This document shows, in pieces, positions 1-12,474 of a stretch of DNA of 64,000 bases; within the stretch, counting starts at the first letter, position 1; the number at the start of each line of letters is the position of its first letter. Made by a program: the position numbers and the translations under genes. Below the pieces are notes generated by a model. It was not told the DNA's origin. It did no database searches and saw only the letters and a list, made by a program, of their open reading frames with translations. The DNA is from Adiantum capillus-veneris (taxonomy: Eukaryota; Streptophyta; Polypodiopsida; Polypodiales; Pteridaceae), in contig CM043969.1 in the NCBI GenBank assembly GCA_014529385.2, positions 13,775,446-13,839,445 of the forward strand, read 5' to 3'.

Positions 1-335
1 ATTTTTGGATTCCATTAGCCCAGCGTTTTGGTCAACCTCAGCCATAGCGTTTTTGGATTTCAGCAGCAGTTCCAGATTGCCTAGCGTTTTGCTAACGATC
101 CGAAATCTGCCACCGTTTCCTATTTTCAGCCCATTCTACAGCAGGGAGCTTAGCGTTTTCAGCCTTGAAGACAACAACAGATTCAACCCTAAGTACACGC
201 AGAAGACCCCCAATTTCAGCCCTCGAAAACACAGCCAAACTAGTCATTTTCAGCCACCCAAAACAGCCCAAAGATTAGCAGATTTTCAGCAGTTAGAAAA
301 CCATAGATTTCAGCCCTAAAGTCGTCGTCCTTGGA
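1..335 (-). repeat. Cluster of AGCGTTTT (AAAACGCT) words, left arm
   Basis: The first 335 bases carry four copies of AGCGTTTT (near 23, 48, 90 and 152) mixed with 'cagccc/ttcagccc' words. The reverse complements of the same words, AAAACGCTA and GGGCTGAAA, recur at 3779-4215, so the two clusters are in inverted orientation. This looks like subterminal repeat material of one element or of related elements. The left edge lies outside the window. Confidence 0.45.
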
Positions 336-2563
336 GAGGGGGAAAGGGGAACACACCCAACACACAACACAATGCCTCACTATAGCCCAGAGTATACACA
401 GCGCCCCAATCCACTAGAGTTCACCTTCAAAACTCAACACTACCCGCAAGCAAACCACTGCTTTCACATAACCGCATGCACATACGCCTTGCAATGCACC
501 AGACAGACTCAATCACTCCGCTCCACTCAATTCACAGCCTTCCGCACTCACACAACCTCTCTCTATCTCTCTTTGCACGACAAACCTCGGGGGGGCACAC
601 ACGCGGAAACACACCCGGAAACAAACGCACACAAGCAGAGAAGAGAAGGGGGAAGGGGGAATGACACCTGAAACAGAAGGGAACCGTCTACTAGCATAGG
701 CAATAGCATGTACAATCAACACCCTGCCGGCATGAACCTCGGCAATCAAAACAAAAGCTCCACAAGCTTTGGCAAGAAAAAACCCTCCTTGGTCCAAAGC
801 CCTCCTTGGCAAAAGACATTGGTCCCAAAAAAAGACCCTTACAAATGAACATAAGCACCCTTTTATAGGGGTGTGCATAGGAGTCCAAAAAAGAAAAAAT
901 GGAGCTGTGATTCCATGTCGTGCACTCCCTTTGGAGTTCCATTTAGAAGTTCTATGCATTGCCAACACTTGGCTTAATTATTCTTGGAAACTTTTGCATG
1001 CTAGACACATTGGCCCTTTGGCCCCTTTCCCTTCACTTTTTTTGTCGGCCGCCCGGACTCCCTTCTCCTTGCACTTCATTTGCTTGTCGGCGTCTCCTTG
1101 CACGTTGCTGCGGGACCTCTCTCTTACACGAGGGGGGGAGGCAATAGCGACCTCGCTATTGCTCTCCCTCTCCTTCTCAAAAATTTGGAGCCGCGGGACC
1201 CGCCTCTAGCAAGGCCTGCCACGTCATCACTACATCACCAGCCAGGGCCGCCCACGGGCGCCACCACCATCCAGCACCGCCGGCCATTGCCACCAAAATC
1301 GCCGCCGGACACCCACAGCAGCGCCATGCACGCGGACGCCATAGCTGTGCCCAAGAGAGCTCCCCTTTGTCTCCTTCCTTGTGTGCTAATGGGAGCCCAC
1401 GCCTCAGCCTTTATAGCCTGGCCTCAACGGTCTTGCGCCCGCATGTGGGTTTTAGGCCCCTGCCACGTGGCATTCCCATAAGACTTGAGCCCCAAGGGCT
1501 CCAAAAACTCATTATTTTCTTCCTTTAACCAAAAAAACTTTGCAATTTGCCTTGACCTGGCCCCCATTTTGTGCTCCCACCTTCTGTTGCCGAGCCCAAA
1601 GCCCGAGTGAAATCGTGCACTGCCGCCTTGCTCCTCCATGATCCGCACCGTTATTCGACTCCTCCAGGCCCGAGATCCAATGCGACCAAAACACGATCAA
1701 ACCATCTGCAATTAACTTCAGGCAAAGACAACCAATCTTCTAACTTCCATATCTTTTTGCTTCGGATTCCGTTTGGCGTGCATTCACTTCCTGCTAGCTC
1801 CATATGGTGTACACTCTGCTCTAGAACTTTGTCGAGGCTCAGAAGATTCCAGATGGCGCGTACTCCAATGTGGCCAAGTGGGCTCAGACCCGGCCCCCGG
1901 AAAAACTTCAGCTGACCATAGCTTGCAATCCAGAGCTCCGATCCACATTCCGAAAAGACGGGTAGGCTCTATGAGTTGAGCTCTACACATCTATACCTCA
2001 AGTTCCACTTGGATCACCTGTCACCAGCTGCCCTATCCGTCAAGAATCTGCAAACCATCAAAACTTCAACCTTCAATAACTTGGGCTCCGTAGCTCGGTT
2101 TGATGAGCCGTCCGGACTGGCTCCTTCAGCACTTCAAGCTCTTCATTTTTGGACCCAAAAGCTGCACTCTACATCTCCTTCACCTGCTACCCCAATTAGC
2201 ACATTATGGAGCCTTTCTTGGCCTATAAGCCACATCATGCATACACTCCCGATGCTACCTATCATCCCATGAACTTCCTAGCTGCTCCAGTCCTTTGCCA
2301 TGCTTCTACTTGCATGTACACACCTGTCCATGCCATCTTCTAGCGTCGACACACTTTGGCTGCACCATCATTGCCCACCCCCCTGTTGAGCATTTATGCT
2401 CAACCACATAAAAGCTTTATTTCACTATAAACTGCAAAAACCTGGCACACATTATGAGAAAACTCAAACCATATATACAATGTTTTATTGCACTCTATCA
2501 CCTAAACCTTCAAGTGGATTGCCCCACCCCCTGCATAACATAGCTTCCACCTGGATCAAACAC
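336..2563. other. No gene recognised; repeat-derived leader-like sequence
   Basis: Short open frames occur on both strands, but none shows a recognisable domain and they overlap in several frames. About 348-395 (GGAAAGGGGAACACACCCAA, then CACAATGCCTC and CTATAGCC) closely matches 45207-45255, so part of this stretch is a dispersed repeat. Base composition shifts from CA-rich (350-670) to GC-rich (1030-1350). I see no promoter or RNA gene that I can defend. Confidence 0.4.
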
Positions 2564-3301
2564 CTAGCTCTGTTCACTTTCATCCATTTGCAACAACCTC
2601 CAATAGTGCGCTACCCAAGCACGTAGCCATCCATGCACACAAAAGGCCCATAGCACTTTAGCACCTCTTCGAACATCACCTTGCCTCATCAACCTATATG
2701 GCTCTGCAACCACATCATCTGTATGAACCAACACTTCTGACCCTCCCTCCCAGCCATGTAAAGGAGAGCTCCTCTCAAAGGAACCCCGTACCTGACGGAT
2801 AACATACTGTACAGTTGCACTTACAAGCATACCTTTCAACAATGGGTTGCATACCTCTTTTGAAAGCTTGGACATATCTTGGGAACCTCCTTCATAGGCC
2901 ATAGAACACATCTCTTGCACTGTCTTCATGCTCTCTTGCACCTCCTCTTCGAACTCACTTACACTGTCATCAAGCCCTTCATCATCGATTGGCCCTTCAA
3001 GGTCGCTCAGAACTTCCTTTTGTCCAGCTTCAGCCTCCTGCTCTTCAATCACCTCTCCTACAGCTGCATCATGCTCCTCTAAGGAAAAGAGAAACTCGTT
3101 CTCTACCGCATCCATCTCCAGTTTTTCCATAGACACGGCCGCTTTATCTCTCTTGGCAAAAGTCTGCACATGTTGCACCACCATGGCACATTCCACCGCT
3201 ACTTTCATTAGCACATCCATTAGCATGGCACCACATACCAACTTCACCTGCATTTCATCATCTGTAGGTCTAGACCGCACCTTTTGGCTTTCATCAAACA
3301 T
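2564..3301 (-). CDS. Orphan acidic helical protein, 245 codons, unrecognised
   Basis: This open frame starts at an ATG at 3299-3301 and runs 245 codons, unusually long for this otherwise broken region. The product is strongly acidic in the middle, with runs such as EEQEAEAGQKE and EFEEEVQES. It is predicted to be largely helical from its Leu/Val/Glu/Lys pattern, with no signal peptide, zinc motif or nuclease motif. The C-terminal part is more basic and Trp-rich (HGWLRAWVAHYWRLL). It sits between two inverted AAAACGCT clusters, so it may be an accessory ORF of a mobile element, possibly a retroelement gag or ORF1, but I find no CCHC knuckle. The frame on the opposite strand is also open over part of this stretch, so coding status is not certain. 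Confidence 0.35.
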   Translation of the reverse strand: MFDESQKVRSRPTDDEMQVKLVCGAMLMDVLMKVAVECAMVVQHVQTFAKRDKAAVSMEKLEMDAVENEFLFSLEEHDAAVGEVIEEQEAEAGQKEVLSDLEGPIDDEGLDDSVSEFEEEVQESMKTVQEMCSMAYEGGSQDMSKLSKEVCNPLLKGMLVSATVQYVIRQVRGSFERSSPLHGWEGGSEVLVHTDDVVAEPYRLMRQGDVRRGAKVLWAFCVHGWLRAWVAHYWRLLQMDESEQS

Positions 3302-3660
3302 CTCGGCTTGCTCTGTTATTGCATCCGCATTGTATCACTTTACGCAATCAAATAGTAGAACACTCCCGCCTATCTTCTTATAGTATCATTGGTAACATGG
3401 AAAAGTGCGCCCATGATGTATATGAAGCTCTTCCCGAATGTTAGGTGCAACGGAATGAATGTTTGAACTTTGCTCAAGATGAGTGCTTCATAGTGTGCTC
3501 AAGGTTCCTTTTTGTTCTTATGGAAGGGAAAGCCTTCCGTTCTTAATGAGAGAGTGCTAGTATCACGAACGTGGATACTGTGCGTGCAAGTGTATGAGAC
3601 TGAGAGATAGAGAGAGAAGAGAATACGACACCAAAGACATAAAACCCTCCTTCGAAGGCC

Positions 3661-3682
3661 CCACTCTCGTTGGCGAGAGTGG
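3661..3682. other. Perfect 9-bp hairpin
   Basis: CCACTCTCG and CGAGAGTGG form a perfect 9-bp stem around the loop TTGG. It follows a second small palindrome (CCTTCGAAGG, near 3649-3658). Function unknown; it could be part of an element terminus. Confidence 0.5.
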
Positions 3683-3778
3683 TCTACTTATGATTGCACA
3701 AACTAGTACAAACTGAATGCATGTGACTGATGCAAGTCTAGGCTAGGTCGATGTCAACGACGGTGATGGAGAGACCAA

Positions 3779-4215
3779 CCTAAGGGCTGAAATATGCAAT
3801 CTTTTATCTGTTGTCCAAAAACTCTATGGGCTGAAATCTGTTGTTGCCGAAAACGCTATGGAAAACGTCGATTTTTTTGGTCCTTAGGGTTGAAAATATG
3901 CATCTAATGTAGGGCTGAAAACTGATGATTTTTGGGCTGAATCTGCTACTCTGTTAGGGTTCAACCTGAGGCTGCTTCATTGCTTAAAAACGCTGCTATA
4001 GATGGCTAAAAACGTTGGTTCGACGAGGGCTGAAAACGCTAACTAATTCAACTACTACTGCTGGCGTTAGTGGATGAAAACGCTAGTCTTGTGGTCTGGA
4101 TGGCGATGGGGCTTGATGGGAAAACGCCAAGGCTGATGTTTGGCGTTGCTTCTTGAGGAAAACGCTAGCAGGCTCTGCTTGGGGTAGAATCGCCTAGAGT
4201 TGGGAGTCTTGCTTG
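3779..4215 (+). repeat. Cluster of AAAACGCT and GGGCTGAAA words, right arm
   Basis: At least five AAAACGCT(A) or close variants (near 3849, 3989, 4034, 4077 and 4161) and several GGGCTGAAA words occur here. They are the reverse complement of the words at 1-335. The words are spaced irregularly, which fits subterminal transposase-binding repeats better than a satellite. There is no coding potential. Confidence 0.45.
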
Positions 4216-5917
4216 AGTAGTTGCCTGTTGAGAGATGGAGCTCCTGCTGCCTCTTCTGCCATTTAGTGCTAACTTGGGTTTTCTTTTATATTATCTTACT
4301 CAATTTGCCCTACTCAGTTTCCAACAAAAGTCACTTAAATTAATAAGTGAAATTTGTCAAAAATAGGGAAAATAGGCTAAAATCACTGGAAAATTCCCCT
4401 GATTGATTCTGATGGATTCTGATGGGAATGCTTATGATCATGCTATGTGCAACCAGAGAATATGCATCTACACTAAGTGACTGGTCATGCACGGTCTGTG
4501 AACAGACTCACAAACGTGCTAGAACACTTGCTAATCTAGACTGGCTGGACTGACTGAGTGCTGTAGCTTGTCCATGGACACATAGAGTTTGATGTGTCAC
4601 GTGACACCGAAGGTGTTCAGTTGATAAAGCTCAAGGCTTGGCGTGCAGAAAGAGACCAGAGTAAGCGTGCCAAAGATATAGATACACAATATGTGTTATC
4701 TAAAAAGCTACGAAGGAAGTTACAAATTATGTAGTTGTTTGCAAGTATTCTTGTTTATGAATGGGGTTTGTCTTTATAGATAAGCAGACTCGGGTATGGC
4801 CATCAAGGAGGTTGTGATTAACCTCAATGAAGGGACATGGCAAATAAACACACTTGGATTTGTTATGGGGAGAGAAGGAGCCACATGACATGTTTTGATT
4901 TGATTTATGTATTTTATGTACACGGTATCCATATGACATGGACATCCCATTTTGTTGATTGTATAGTATGAGAAGCATCACATACTAGCACTTGCAATGT
5001 AGTTTGGTTTTGAGGGTTCTTAAGTTAATTTGGTAGACTATTTCTTTTATGTTTTCATTTTGTGTTTGTTTTGTACATGATCGCCTATCGATGTGGACAT
5101 TACCTTTTGGTAATCGTGTGATTAGACTATGTGATTGGAGGTTTCCTATGTACTATGATATGCAGGTCATACCACCACTTTGAAGTTAAATTACTTTGAC
5201 TCTATTGAAAATGTAATGTGTAATATAATCCTTAAATCCCACGTGGGAGCCCAAGATGAGGTGGACAGTTTTTTTGGAAAAAGAAATTATGTGATGAAAA
5301 TCCTATGTGGGAGCCCAAGAAAAGGGTGTACTGAGTTTTTTTTGAGAAAGAGGTCTCCATACAAAGGAGGTTCTGGCGAAATTTTTAAGATTTATATTTT
5401 ATGTACAAACTCAAAATTATATACAGATGGTGCTTTTTTAAAATTTGTATTTTGCTTAAGCATAGATGTGCATTCATATCACATATAATTATTTTCGTTC
5501 AAAAAGTTTAATCTTTTAATGTGTTTTGATTTGATGAGTGAAGTTTTTCACAGTTATTTAAGAGTATGCATTATTTGTTATTTAAAGAACAATCCATTTC
5601 ATATGTGTGTCTTAAATCCCATGTAAGAAGCCTACTAAGTAGGTGGCTAGTATCATATGTTTTGAGATTGAGATTTGTATCAGTTTACAAGGCATATGCT
5701 ATTCGTTTTTTGACAAATTACATTGAAAGGATTGGTTTATTTTAATTTATTATTCATTATATTTGTTGTTTTTCATGGTTTGTTCTCTTAACATCTATTG
5801 CAAATGAAAACACACTACAATGTACACTTCTGTTCATTTGCAGTTCAAATATGTATTTTTACAAAAGCATGTGCTTCTAGAATTGTTATGTTACTAGTAT
5901 ACATAAAATAGTGGGTC
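4216..5917. other. AT-rich stretch without a recognisable gene
   Basis: Only small open frames occur, the longest at 5180-5488 on the plus strand (102 codons, no family signature). Within that frame the motif AATCC-A-GTGGGAGCCCAAGA appears twice (near 5235 and 5301), the first copy containing a G-box core (CACGTG). A shorter echo is at 5611. These are likely repeat remnants. Nothing else can be supported. Confidence 0.4.
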
Positions 5918-6025
5918 ATTACATTCCGTATGAGGGGGGATGGCTCATTGTGAGAATGTCCATATCTTGTCCGTATGTAGGGGGGTAGGTTAGCATGTAA
6001 GATACCGTACATAGGGGGGTTTCTC
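5918..6025 (+). repeat. Three CCGTA...GGGGGG repeats
   Basis: Three related blocks, CCGTATGAGGGGGGATGG, CCGTATGTAGGGGGGTAGG and CCGTACATAGGGGGGTTT, are spaced by about 40-50 bases. Each carries a run of six G. This is a small degenerate tandem array upstream of the next coding-like segment. Confidence 0.5.
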
Positions 6026-6030
6026 TAATT

Positions 6031-6656
6031 TTGATGCACGCAGGTGACATCCCCCCATTATTAATAGTGAATCCCCCGGGGTCACAAGCTGGCCAGCACA
6101 AGCTGGCCAGAACTAGTATCACTAAAGGCAAACGCATGCTGTATGATCCTGACACCAAAACCTATCATTCCCTCACGCCTTATGAAGGAGAGATGACCAG
6201 AGAAAGGCTGGATCAGCTTGAGGAGGAGGCCATTTACCGACTCATTCAGAAGGATAATGTTGGCACTGGGAGTTCTTAGACGCCATCCAGGCCAAAGGGT
6301 AAACGGAAGCTGGTTCAATGGAAGGATACTAGGTAGTTCCATCTCAGAATTTAGTGGCAGCTTTTCTTCCTCAGCTGGAAGGTTGATATCAGTTTGTGTA
6401 GACGATGAGAGCTCTACACTGACCTTTTCCTTCTCAGCTGGAAGGTTGATATCTGTCTGTGTTGATGATGAGAGCTCTCCACTGACCCTTCCAGCTGGTT
6501 CTCTATCATTGATAAAGTCCAATCCCCAACATCAGAAGCAAACATTGGGTTTTTTAGTTTCAAATTAGAATCAGACAGAGGAATTTTCAGAAATTTTGGA
6601 ATCTTGCCAAAATTCAAGAAAGGAGGGAAGGATGTAGACGGCTGAGACATTTTCAC
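6031..6656. pseudogene. Unrecognised coding relic with an internal 63-bp duplication
   Basis: Both strands are open here. The plus frame 6031-6279 (82 codons) contains a plausible charged segment (GEMTRERLDQLEEEAIYRL). The minus frame 6522-6082 contains two copies of a 21-residue unit (ELSSSTQTDINLPAE followed by a Glu/Lys tail) made by a 63-bp direct duplication. A further minus frame starts at 6656 (MKMSQPSTSFPPF). No family is recognised and I cannot tell which strand is the true gene. A TATA box lies just to the right, on the plus strand. Confidence 0.25.
6362..6487. repeat. 63-bp tandem duplication (2 copies)
   Basis: CAGCTGGAAGGTTGATATC recurs exactly 63 bases apart (6372 and 6435), followed in both copies by similar sequence ending in GATGAGAGCTCT. 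The period is a multiple of three, so a reading frame through it is preserved. Confidence 0.7.
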
Positions 6657-6737
6657 TATGTGGGAACGCTCTCTTATGAGATGGACAGTGAATTAGTCAG
6701 TAATTACTACGGTAATTACCATGGTAAACCCAAGGCA

Positions 6738-6745
6738 TATAAATA
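6738..6745 (+). promoter_or_regulatory. TATA box of an LTR-like promoter
   Basis: TATAAATA sits in the context GGCATATAAATAGGGCCC, a typical plant core promoter layout. It is followed by leader-like sequence with repeated GTCGGGTTAGCA words and then a CTGAAT run at 6953-6975. No intact gene follows, so I read it as a retroelement LTR remnant. Confidence 0.4.
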
Positions 6746-6952
6746 GGGCCCATTACATTGTAATCGGGTTAGCACAATTGTGAGCATAGTCGGGTTAGCA
6801 AGTTTGGCAGAATTTGTACTTGAGTTGTTAACCATTGGCAATTGTTGTCGGCTGTACTCTATCTGTAAATCACATCGTACTCATTGTAATCTTTCATATA
6901 TAATTCCAATAATGGCAGATATTCCAGTTACACTTACTCTGTATTCTATACT

Positions 6953-6975
6953 CTGAATCTGAATCTGAATCTGAA
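6953..6975 (+). repeat. CTGAAT hexamer microrepeat
   Basis: About four tandem copies of CTGAAT lie downstream of the TATA box at 6738, within the putative LTR leader. Confidence 0.6.
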
Positions 6976-7139
6976 TATTATTCTCAGTACATAGTATGGT
7001 TCTTATTCCAGTAGAAAAATTCCAGTTCAGTTCGTGATCCTCTGTCCAGTCTACTGTTTGAACTAATACATCACCAGTAGACTGAAATCTTCTAACACTG
7101 GAATTAGCTATCTCAAGAGATCAGCTCCAATTTCAGAGG

Positions 7140-9489
7140 TCATTTATCTACTCACACAAGATGGCAGAAGAAATCCTAGTTGTAGGGATTTGGTGGCCTA
7201 CACTTTAGATGGATGCTAAAATTATGTCAAATGATGCAGGACTATCACACCAAGGTATGGGTCCTACAAAGTCAATTTTCACTTGACAAAAGGTCCTGAC
7301 TCCATCATTGGTCTCAATGAAATTCTATATCTTCTAATAAGGGAAATCAAATACCTGACCTTTAGAACCAATACTAACCCATTTGAGTGTCACAATTCCA
7401 AAGTGGCTATAATCTTGAGATTGATCTGTATCAAACCTATACAATCAACAATATACAAGTTAGTCTATTAGGTGCAAGTATTTACAGGGACTCTTGGCTA
7501 AAATTTCCAATATCAGTTTTGTATCCAAAGGACCATCCTACAATCTTTAATTCCTAGAACTTCACTTTCTAATAGTAAACAGTGTCCACATGTCTCCCAA
7601 CTTTTTAGGCTTTCTGTATGATAGGTCTTCTACCCTTGGCAACCAAAAAATATCAAAGTTGAGCTCTCTGAATAGCAAGAGATAACAACAGTACTTATTA
7701 TCTCTACTAGCTCAAAAAAGCATTCTTTTTTTGGAAGAATTTTTCTTGTTATGTGGCACGCTATAAACTAGTGTAGTGACAGTAACAAACTCTCGTCTAT
7801 CGCACAATCATCTTCAAGAGTTATGTTCGACTCAGTAAAGATTGGTCGCAATTTTTGCACACTCTTTTCTCGTATTGTATTTCTCTTGATCTCTAGACTT
7901 GGTATTTTCATTTCTAGAACTGCTACTTGAGTTGCATAAACAAGCTTTCTATTTGACGTACAAACTAACTGATTGCTCATAAATTTGGTTGCCAAGTCTA
8001 TCATCATTGGTCTGGTTGATCATTTCACGCCCTTCAAGTAGTCATAGTAACGTACACTTTGAAGAACTACTAGTGACATGTCTGCACACGTGACTTCATA
8101 AAGGCCAATGTTTGTTTAATAAATGCACACATGACTGCACAGGTTGCACGACAAACATCAAGGAGTGAAACATAGACCACTTTCAATAGATAGGACAATA
8201 TCTTGGAAAAGACAAACCAATGATGCTTTCTTACCCGTGCCAAGAGTGGTATTTTAGACTTCCAGTGTGAAAACGACAAAAACTAGGGCAAAAAGGTCTA
8301 TTTTGAACTAAATTCGTTTTTTTTTTCCCTTTTTCATCTCTTTTGAGGATGGGTTTTTATCCTCTTCCTAGATCAACTCCATCATCACATTGGGCATGGC
8401 TCTCAACCCTATTTTTTGCTTAAAACCTAATGCAAATCAAATCTAAGTTCGTAATACCCTCTGATAACTCTTTCTCTTTAACTCCTAATTTGTATAGGAG
8501 CATAATGGCAAGCGGTTGAAGGGCGGGATGATTTACGATTTTCTATAGGTTCAAGGATGGCTTTGAAGCGATGTATGCCTACCAAGTATGCACTCCTTTC
8601 TCTTGTAATTAAGAGCATTGATTAAACATATTGTACTTTGAAAACCCCCATAAAACGTATCACATTGGCGTGGGATGTTCTATGCGTGAAATTGATGCCT
8701 TCTAGTAAAACTAGAAAATTGACTATGAGTAATTTTTACCCAAAATAGAGCTAAGTGATCATCCTTGGAATAAGCCCCCTTATAAACCATCCAACAATTT
8801 GAGACATTCCTATCCCCCATTGCTGCGGAAGGCTCTAGTCCAGAATTTGGGTGTGCTCTTTTCCGCTATGTGGGGGTTGTTCTAGCTCCCACATACTCGG
8901 TAGGTTCCATATATATTACACAAAATCTTCCCAATTTTTTTCCTGCGTTTATTGGTAATTTCGCACAAAGCACTAAAAACCATCCTACAACACTCAAAAT
9001 TGAACTCAGGTGGGATGGAATTGAGATCAATACACTAACTTTTTTGTTGCCACATCACTTCATTAATACATGGAAAAAAAGCTCTACCATCCCTCACGTT
9101 GACCCTCCCCTCAATTAGCTGTTGTGTTGCTCTTGTTGTCAACAAAAGCGGGCAGCCATGTTGCTCATCAACCTCACACCACGTGTGAATTGCTTCCCCC
9201 ATCTGCGTACACCGCGTCAGTTGCTCACCGTCTAGGTATTTGCAATCAACGGCTCATATCTTATGTTATTAGCTGGAATTTCCAGAGATTCCTGCCTTGC
9301 ACCTCATCATAGCAGCGCATACATCTAGCAATTGCGTACGAATGTAGAAGCTCTTGAGCTAGCCAACCCACTTGAATAAAAAAATCTTTTCCCAGCTCCC
9401 AACATGTTCGGCTTCCCTACCTTACGCTTGTTGACTCTTCCACACAAGCTGCTAGCAGCTCCTATGCCATTGACTCGTAGCTACTTGTC

Positions 9490-9490
<1 letters not shown>
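7140..9490. other. No gene recognised
   Basis: Short open frames (up to about 80 codons) occur in both directions with no domain signature. Sequence is AT-rich and not obviously repetitive within the window. Confidence 0.4.

Positions 9491-9493
<3 letters not shown>

Positions 9494-9532
<39 letters not shown>
9494..9532. repeat. (GA)n microsatellite
   Basis: An uninterrupted GA run of about 39 bp. Confidence 0.9.
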
Positions 9533-9534
<2 letters not shown>

Positions 9535-9813
9535 ACGATTATCGTAGCCACAAAAAGGGTCGATTTCCTCATTATAGAGCCATTCAAATATCTGTCGACT
9601 GTGTGGGAATACGTTAGAGCCCGAAGAGGAATTTTGAACGTCCAGTCAATGGTTTCTTGATGACACTTTATCTCAGAGGGATTGGGACTCTGCTACTTAT
9701 CCTTCCGCATTGGCACGGGATGTTAAAGGGCCAAGAACAAGTCCTATTTTTTGGCATGACTTTAATTACCACATCCATAGAATAGGTCGTCGATTTCCTC
9801 ATTACGGAACCAT

Positions 9814-11239
9814 TCAAGTCTGTGGCGGCTGGGGGTGGTTGCTAGTTTGCAGTGTTGTATAATTCATAAAATTTGATCTTGCCCCTGGGCCACCTAATAC
9901 GTACTCCAAGGTTTTATCAAGAAGTTTCACAGTAAGGCAAACATATGTGCTGGCTAGACAATTTGGTGATGATTGAATAGCACCCCTTCTTCTGGCACTC
10001 CTTGTTGTGGACATGATTTTCACCTGAGAATTTTCAGTTTTTCTTTTCCTTTTACTTCTTGAATTTGCAATAGTCATTCTTCCTTTTTCTACTGGGCCTT
10101 TTGTGCTTGTTTGAGCATCTTGTGCAAGAGGTAAGTGGTATTTTATGAGCTGTATCAATTAATACAGTTAGAAATTTCCTCTCGTGCTAATGTAGCAAGC
10201 TGAATGGCACCACTTGATAATATAGCTACTTCCCTTTCTATCCTTACTGCTCTTTGTATTTATTGGGTCTTTGACTTTTCCTGTGGGGCAAGGCCTTTTC
10301 TTGGTATCTTCCTCTTCCATCTTGGTTTTACCTTTTCCCTTGCTCTTTTTTCAAGAGAGTCTTCATCTTGTCCTTCTATCTCTTTGTTGATTTGATGTGC
10401 CACAAATGTAGTGGTTGTTTCCCTCTCAATTTCTACTTGAAAAACTTTGACTAATCTTCATCGCAGTCTTGTAGAAATGGGTGTTTCTCTAGGTGGTACC
10501 TCTTCTTCTTCTTCTTCTGCACCCATTTTGCTTGCTAGCCATAGATTTTTCTTAGGGACTGGTGACAGGTGATCCACTTGGCCGATAGCATGATATGCTA
10601 TTCTGGTGAGTACTTCTAGATCCCCCAAAAATGATGCTATTGCGTGATTAGAGAAAGTGTAGCGGGGTGGCATCTTTGCAGTGAAATGGAAATGGTGATA
10701 ATAAATCCATAGTGCAATAAAAAAATGATGTTGATTTATGGGTGAATATGACTGTAGTAGCTAACTGATAGTCTCTCATTGGCTTCCTCCCCTTGGGTGC
10801 TTGAAGGTGTCAGCTATTTGTTCCTCAATGATATTTACCTCCATTGGGGTGTTGTTCAAATCTTAAATAATGGCTTGACCATTTTTGTTGTTGCTATGGA
10901 TCAACTCATAAGCTCTTTGATAATTGACACCGCACGGTTCTAATTGAATGTAGTCTATGCGGCCCATCTTTTCCCATAGTGGCCTAACTATTTCTCCCTT
11001 ACTAAGTCTTTGGCTTCTATCGACAACATTTGTATTTCTACTTTTGAGCCTTGTGTAGTGTTGAAAACTCCATGATAGATAGTAACGTGCTGGTGCTCTA
11101 GGTGATCTTTGGCTAGCCACGTAACATTAGCCTCTTTGAGAGACTCTTCTTCTAGCTGGTATGGTGGTAGCTCTGCCAGTTTTCTCTTCATGCTTTTCTT
11201 CTTTGGAGCCTCACATGTAGATAAGAGAGATCCTGGCAA
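9814..11239 (-). pseudogene. Unrecognised basic coding segments, probably one decayed gene
   Basis: Three minus-strand open segments may belong together. 11239-10988 starts MPGSLLSTCEAPKKKSMKRK and is basic. An overlapping frame, 11120-10863, continues with EKMGRIDYIQLEPCGVNYQR, suggesting a frameshift near 11050. 10673-10458 carries an acidic run (MGAEEEEEEVPP), and 10158-9814 a basic run (RSKRKRKTENSQ). Lys/Arg and Glu blocks suggest a nuclear protein, but I recognise no family. Exons or decay could equally explain the breaks. Confidence 0.25.
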
Positions 11240-12474
11240 GAAATTATAAAAAAATGCTTGTCAGACTTGTTTCACCCCTTACTAACAAGTGCAAATGCTA
11301 ATGCAATAGCTGGAGTGCAAGAAACACAATTTCTAGTATAATTTATCTTTGGCATGCCCAGATGCAAGCATGTGCATAAGATTGCAAATTGGTGCCAAAG
11401 TGGATGTATAGGATGTGTTATATGTTGTAGCCTATGTGCATGAAGTAATATGACTTTTTGAACCCTATCACTGAGAGTTATAGAAAATTTTGTATCTGCT
11501 TTTTCCGCTGTTAGAGCTTGTATTGCTTGAAGGGGTTAGGCTTTGTCTATCTTAATTAAACTTGACATAGAAATTCATTTAAGCAATTAAAACACATCTA
11601 GGATAAAATTTGATGAGGAATGGTCCAACCAGTCACAGATCTATCTTCAACGTGCCAAAGCTAAATTTCCATAGAAATGGTTATTTTTTGGATTTTTACC
11701 TCTTGGTTACCTCTACTGAGCCCTGGGGAAATTTTAGGCTCAAGTGGTGGGCCAAAAGTCTTTTGTGTGCACCGTTTTGCGTAATCTTAACGGTAAAGTG
11801 CAATATAGGGACGTGCATGCATGATGTGAGTGTGCCAAGGTTATGCAAGGTGTGTAAAGGCTATGTGGATCATGCTTGTGTGAAAAGATGTGCAAAAAAT
11901 TCTTCATATGTGACACTTTATCTTTTGTATGCCGAAAATGAATTTTGCATAGTATTGCTATTTTTTCCCCCAACTTGCCACATATAGAAGTAGAATTCTA
12001 AATGCTACACAGTACACATGTCCCTAGGGGCTCATATTTGGCTTTTGTCCCTATACTCCTCTTGTAACATTACTTTGAGGGCATATACTCTGAATTTTGT
12101 TAAAAAATCATCACAACTATGTGCAAAAATTCAATGCAAATCACAAAACATTACCCTCTAATATTCATAATGTTAGGTTTGCATTTAGAATGCCTCCCCT
12201 CGTCCTATTTGGAGTCCTCCTTGAGGACAAGGTATCGCCAAGGGTATGTGTTGTGCTTGGGCAAGTAGAAATTGTGCCAATGTAGGCCTTGTAATGTAGC
12301 CCTATTATGCATACACAATCAAGCATGGAAAAAATTTATGTTGTGGAAGTTGTGGGTCTAAGCAATTTGCTTATTAGCATTTGCTGGCAACGCTTTCTAT
12401 GCTAAGCAATGTGATGGTCTTTAAAGCTCCTGTGCCATTTTCTTTATTGAAGGTTGTAGAGAATTTTTGAAGGC

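Noticed and set aside
2564-3301. Pararetrovirus-type protein
   Set aside because: No protease, RT, movement-protein or zinc motif is present.
3661-3682. Bacterial-type terminator
   Set aside because: The hairpin has no T run after it and the context is plant nuclear DNA.
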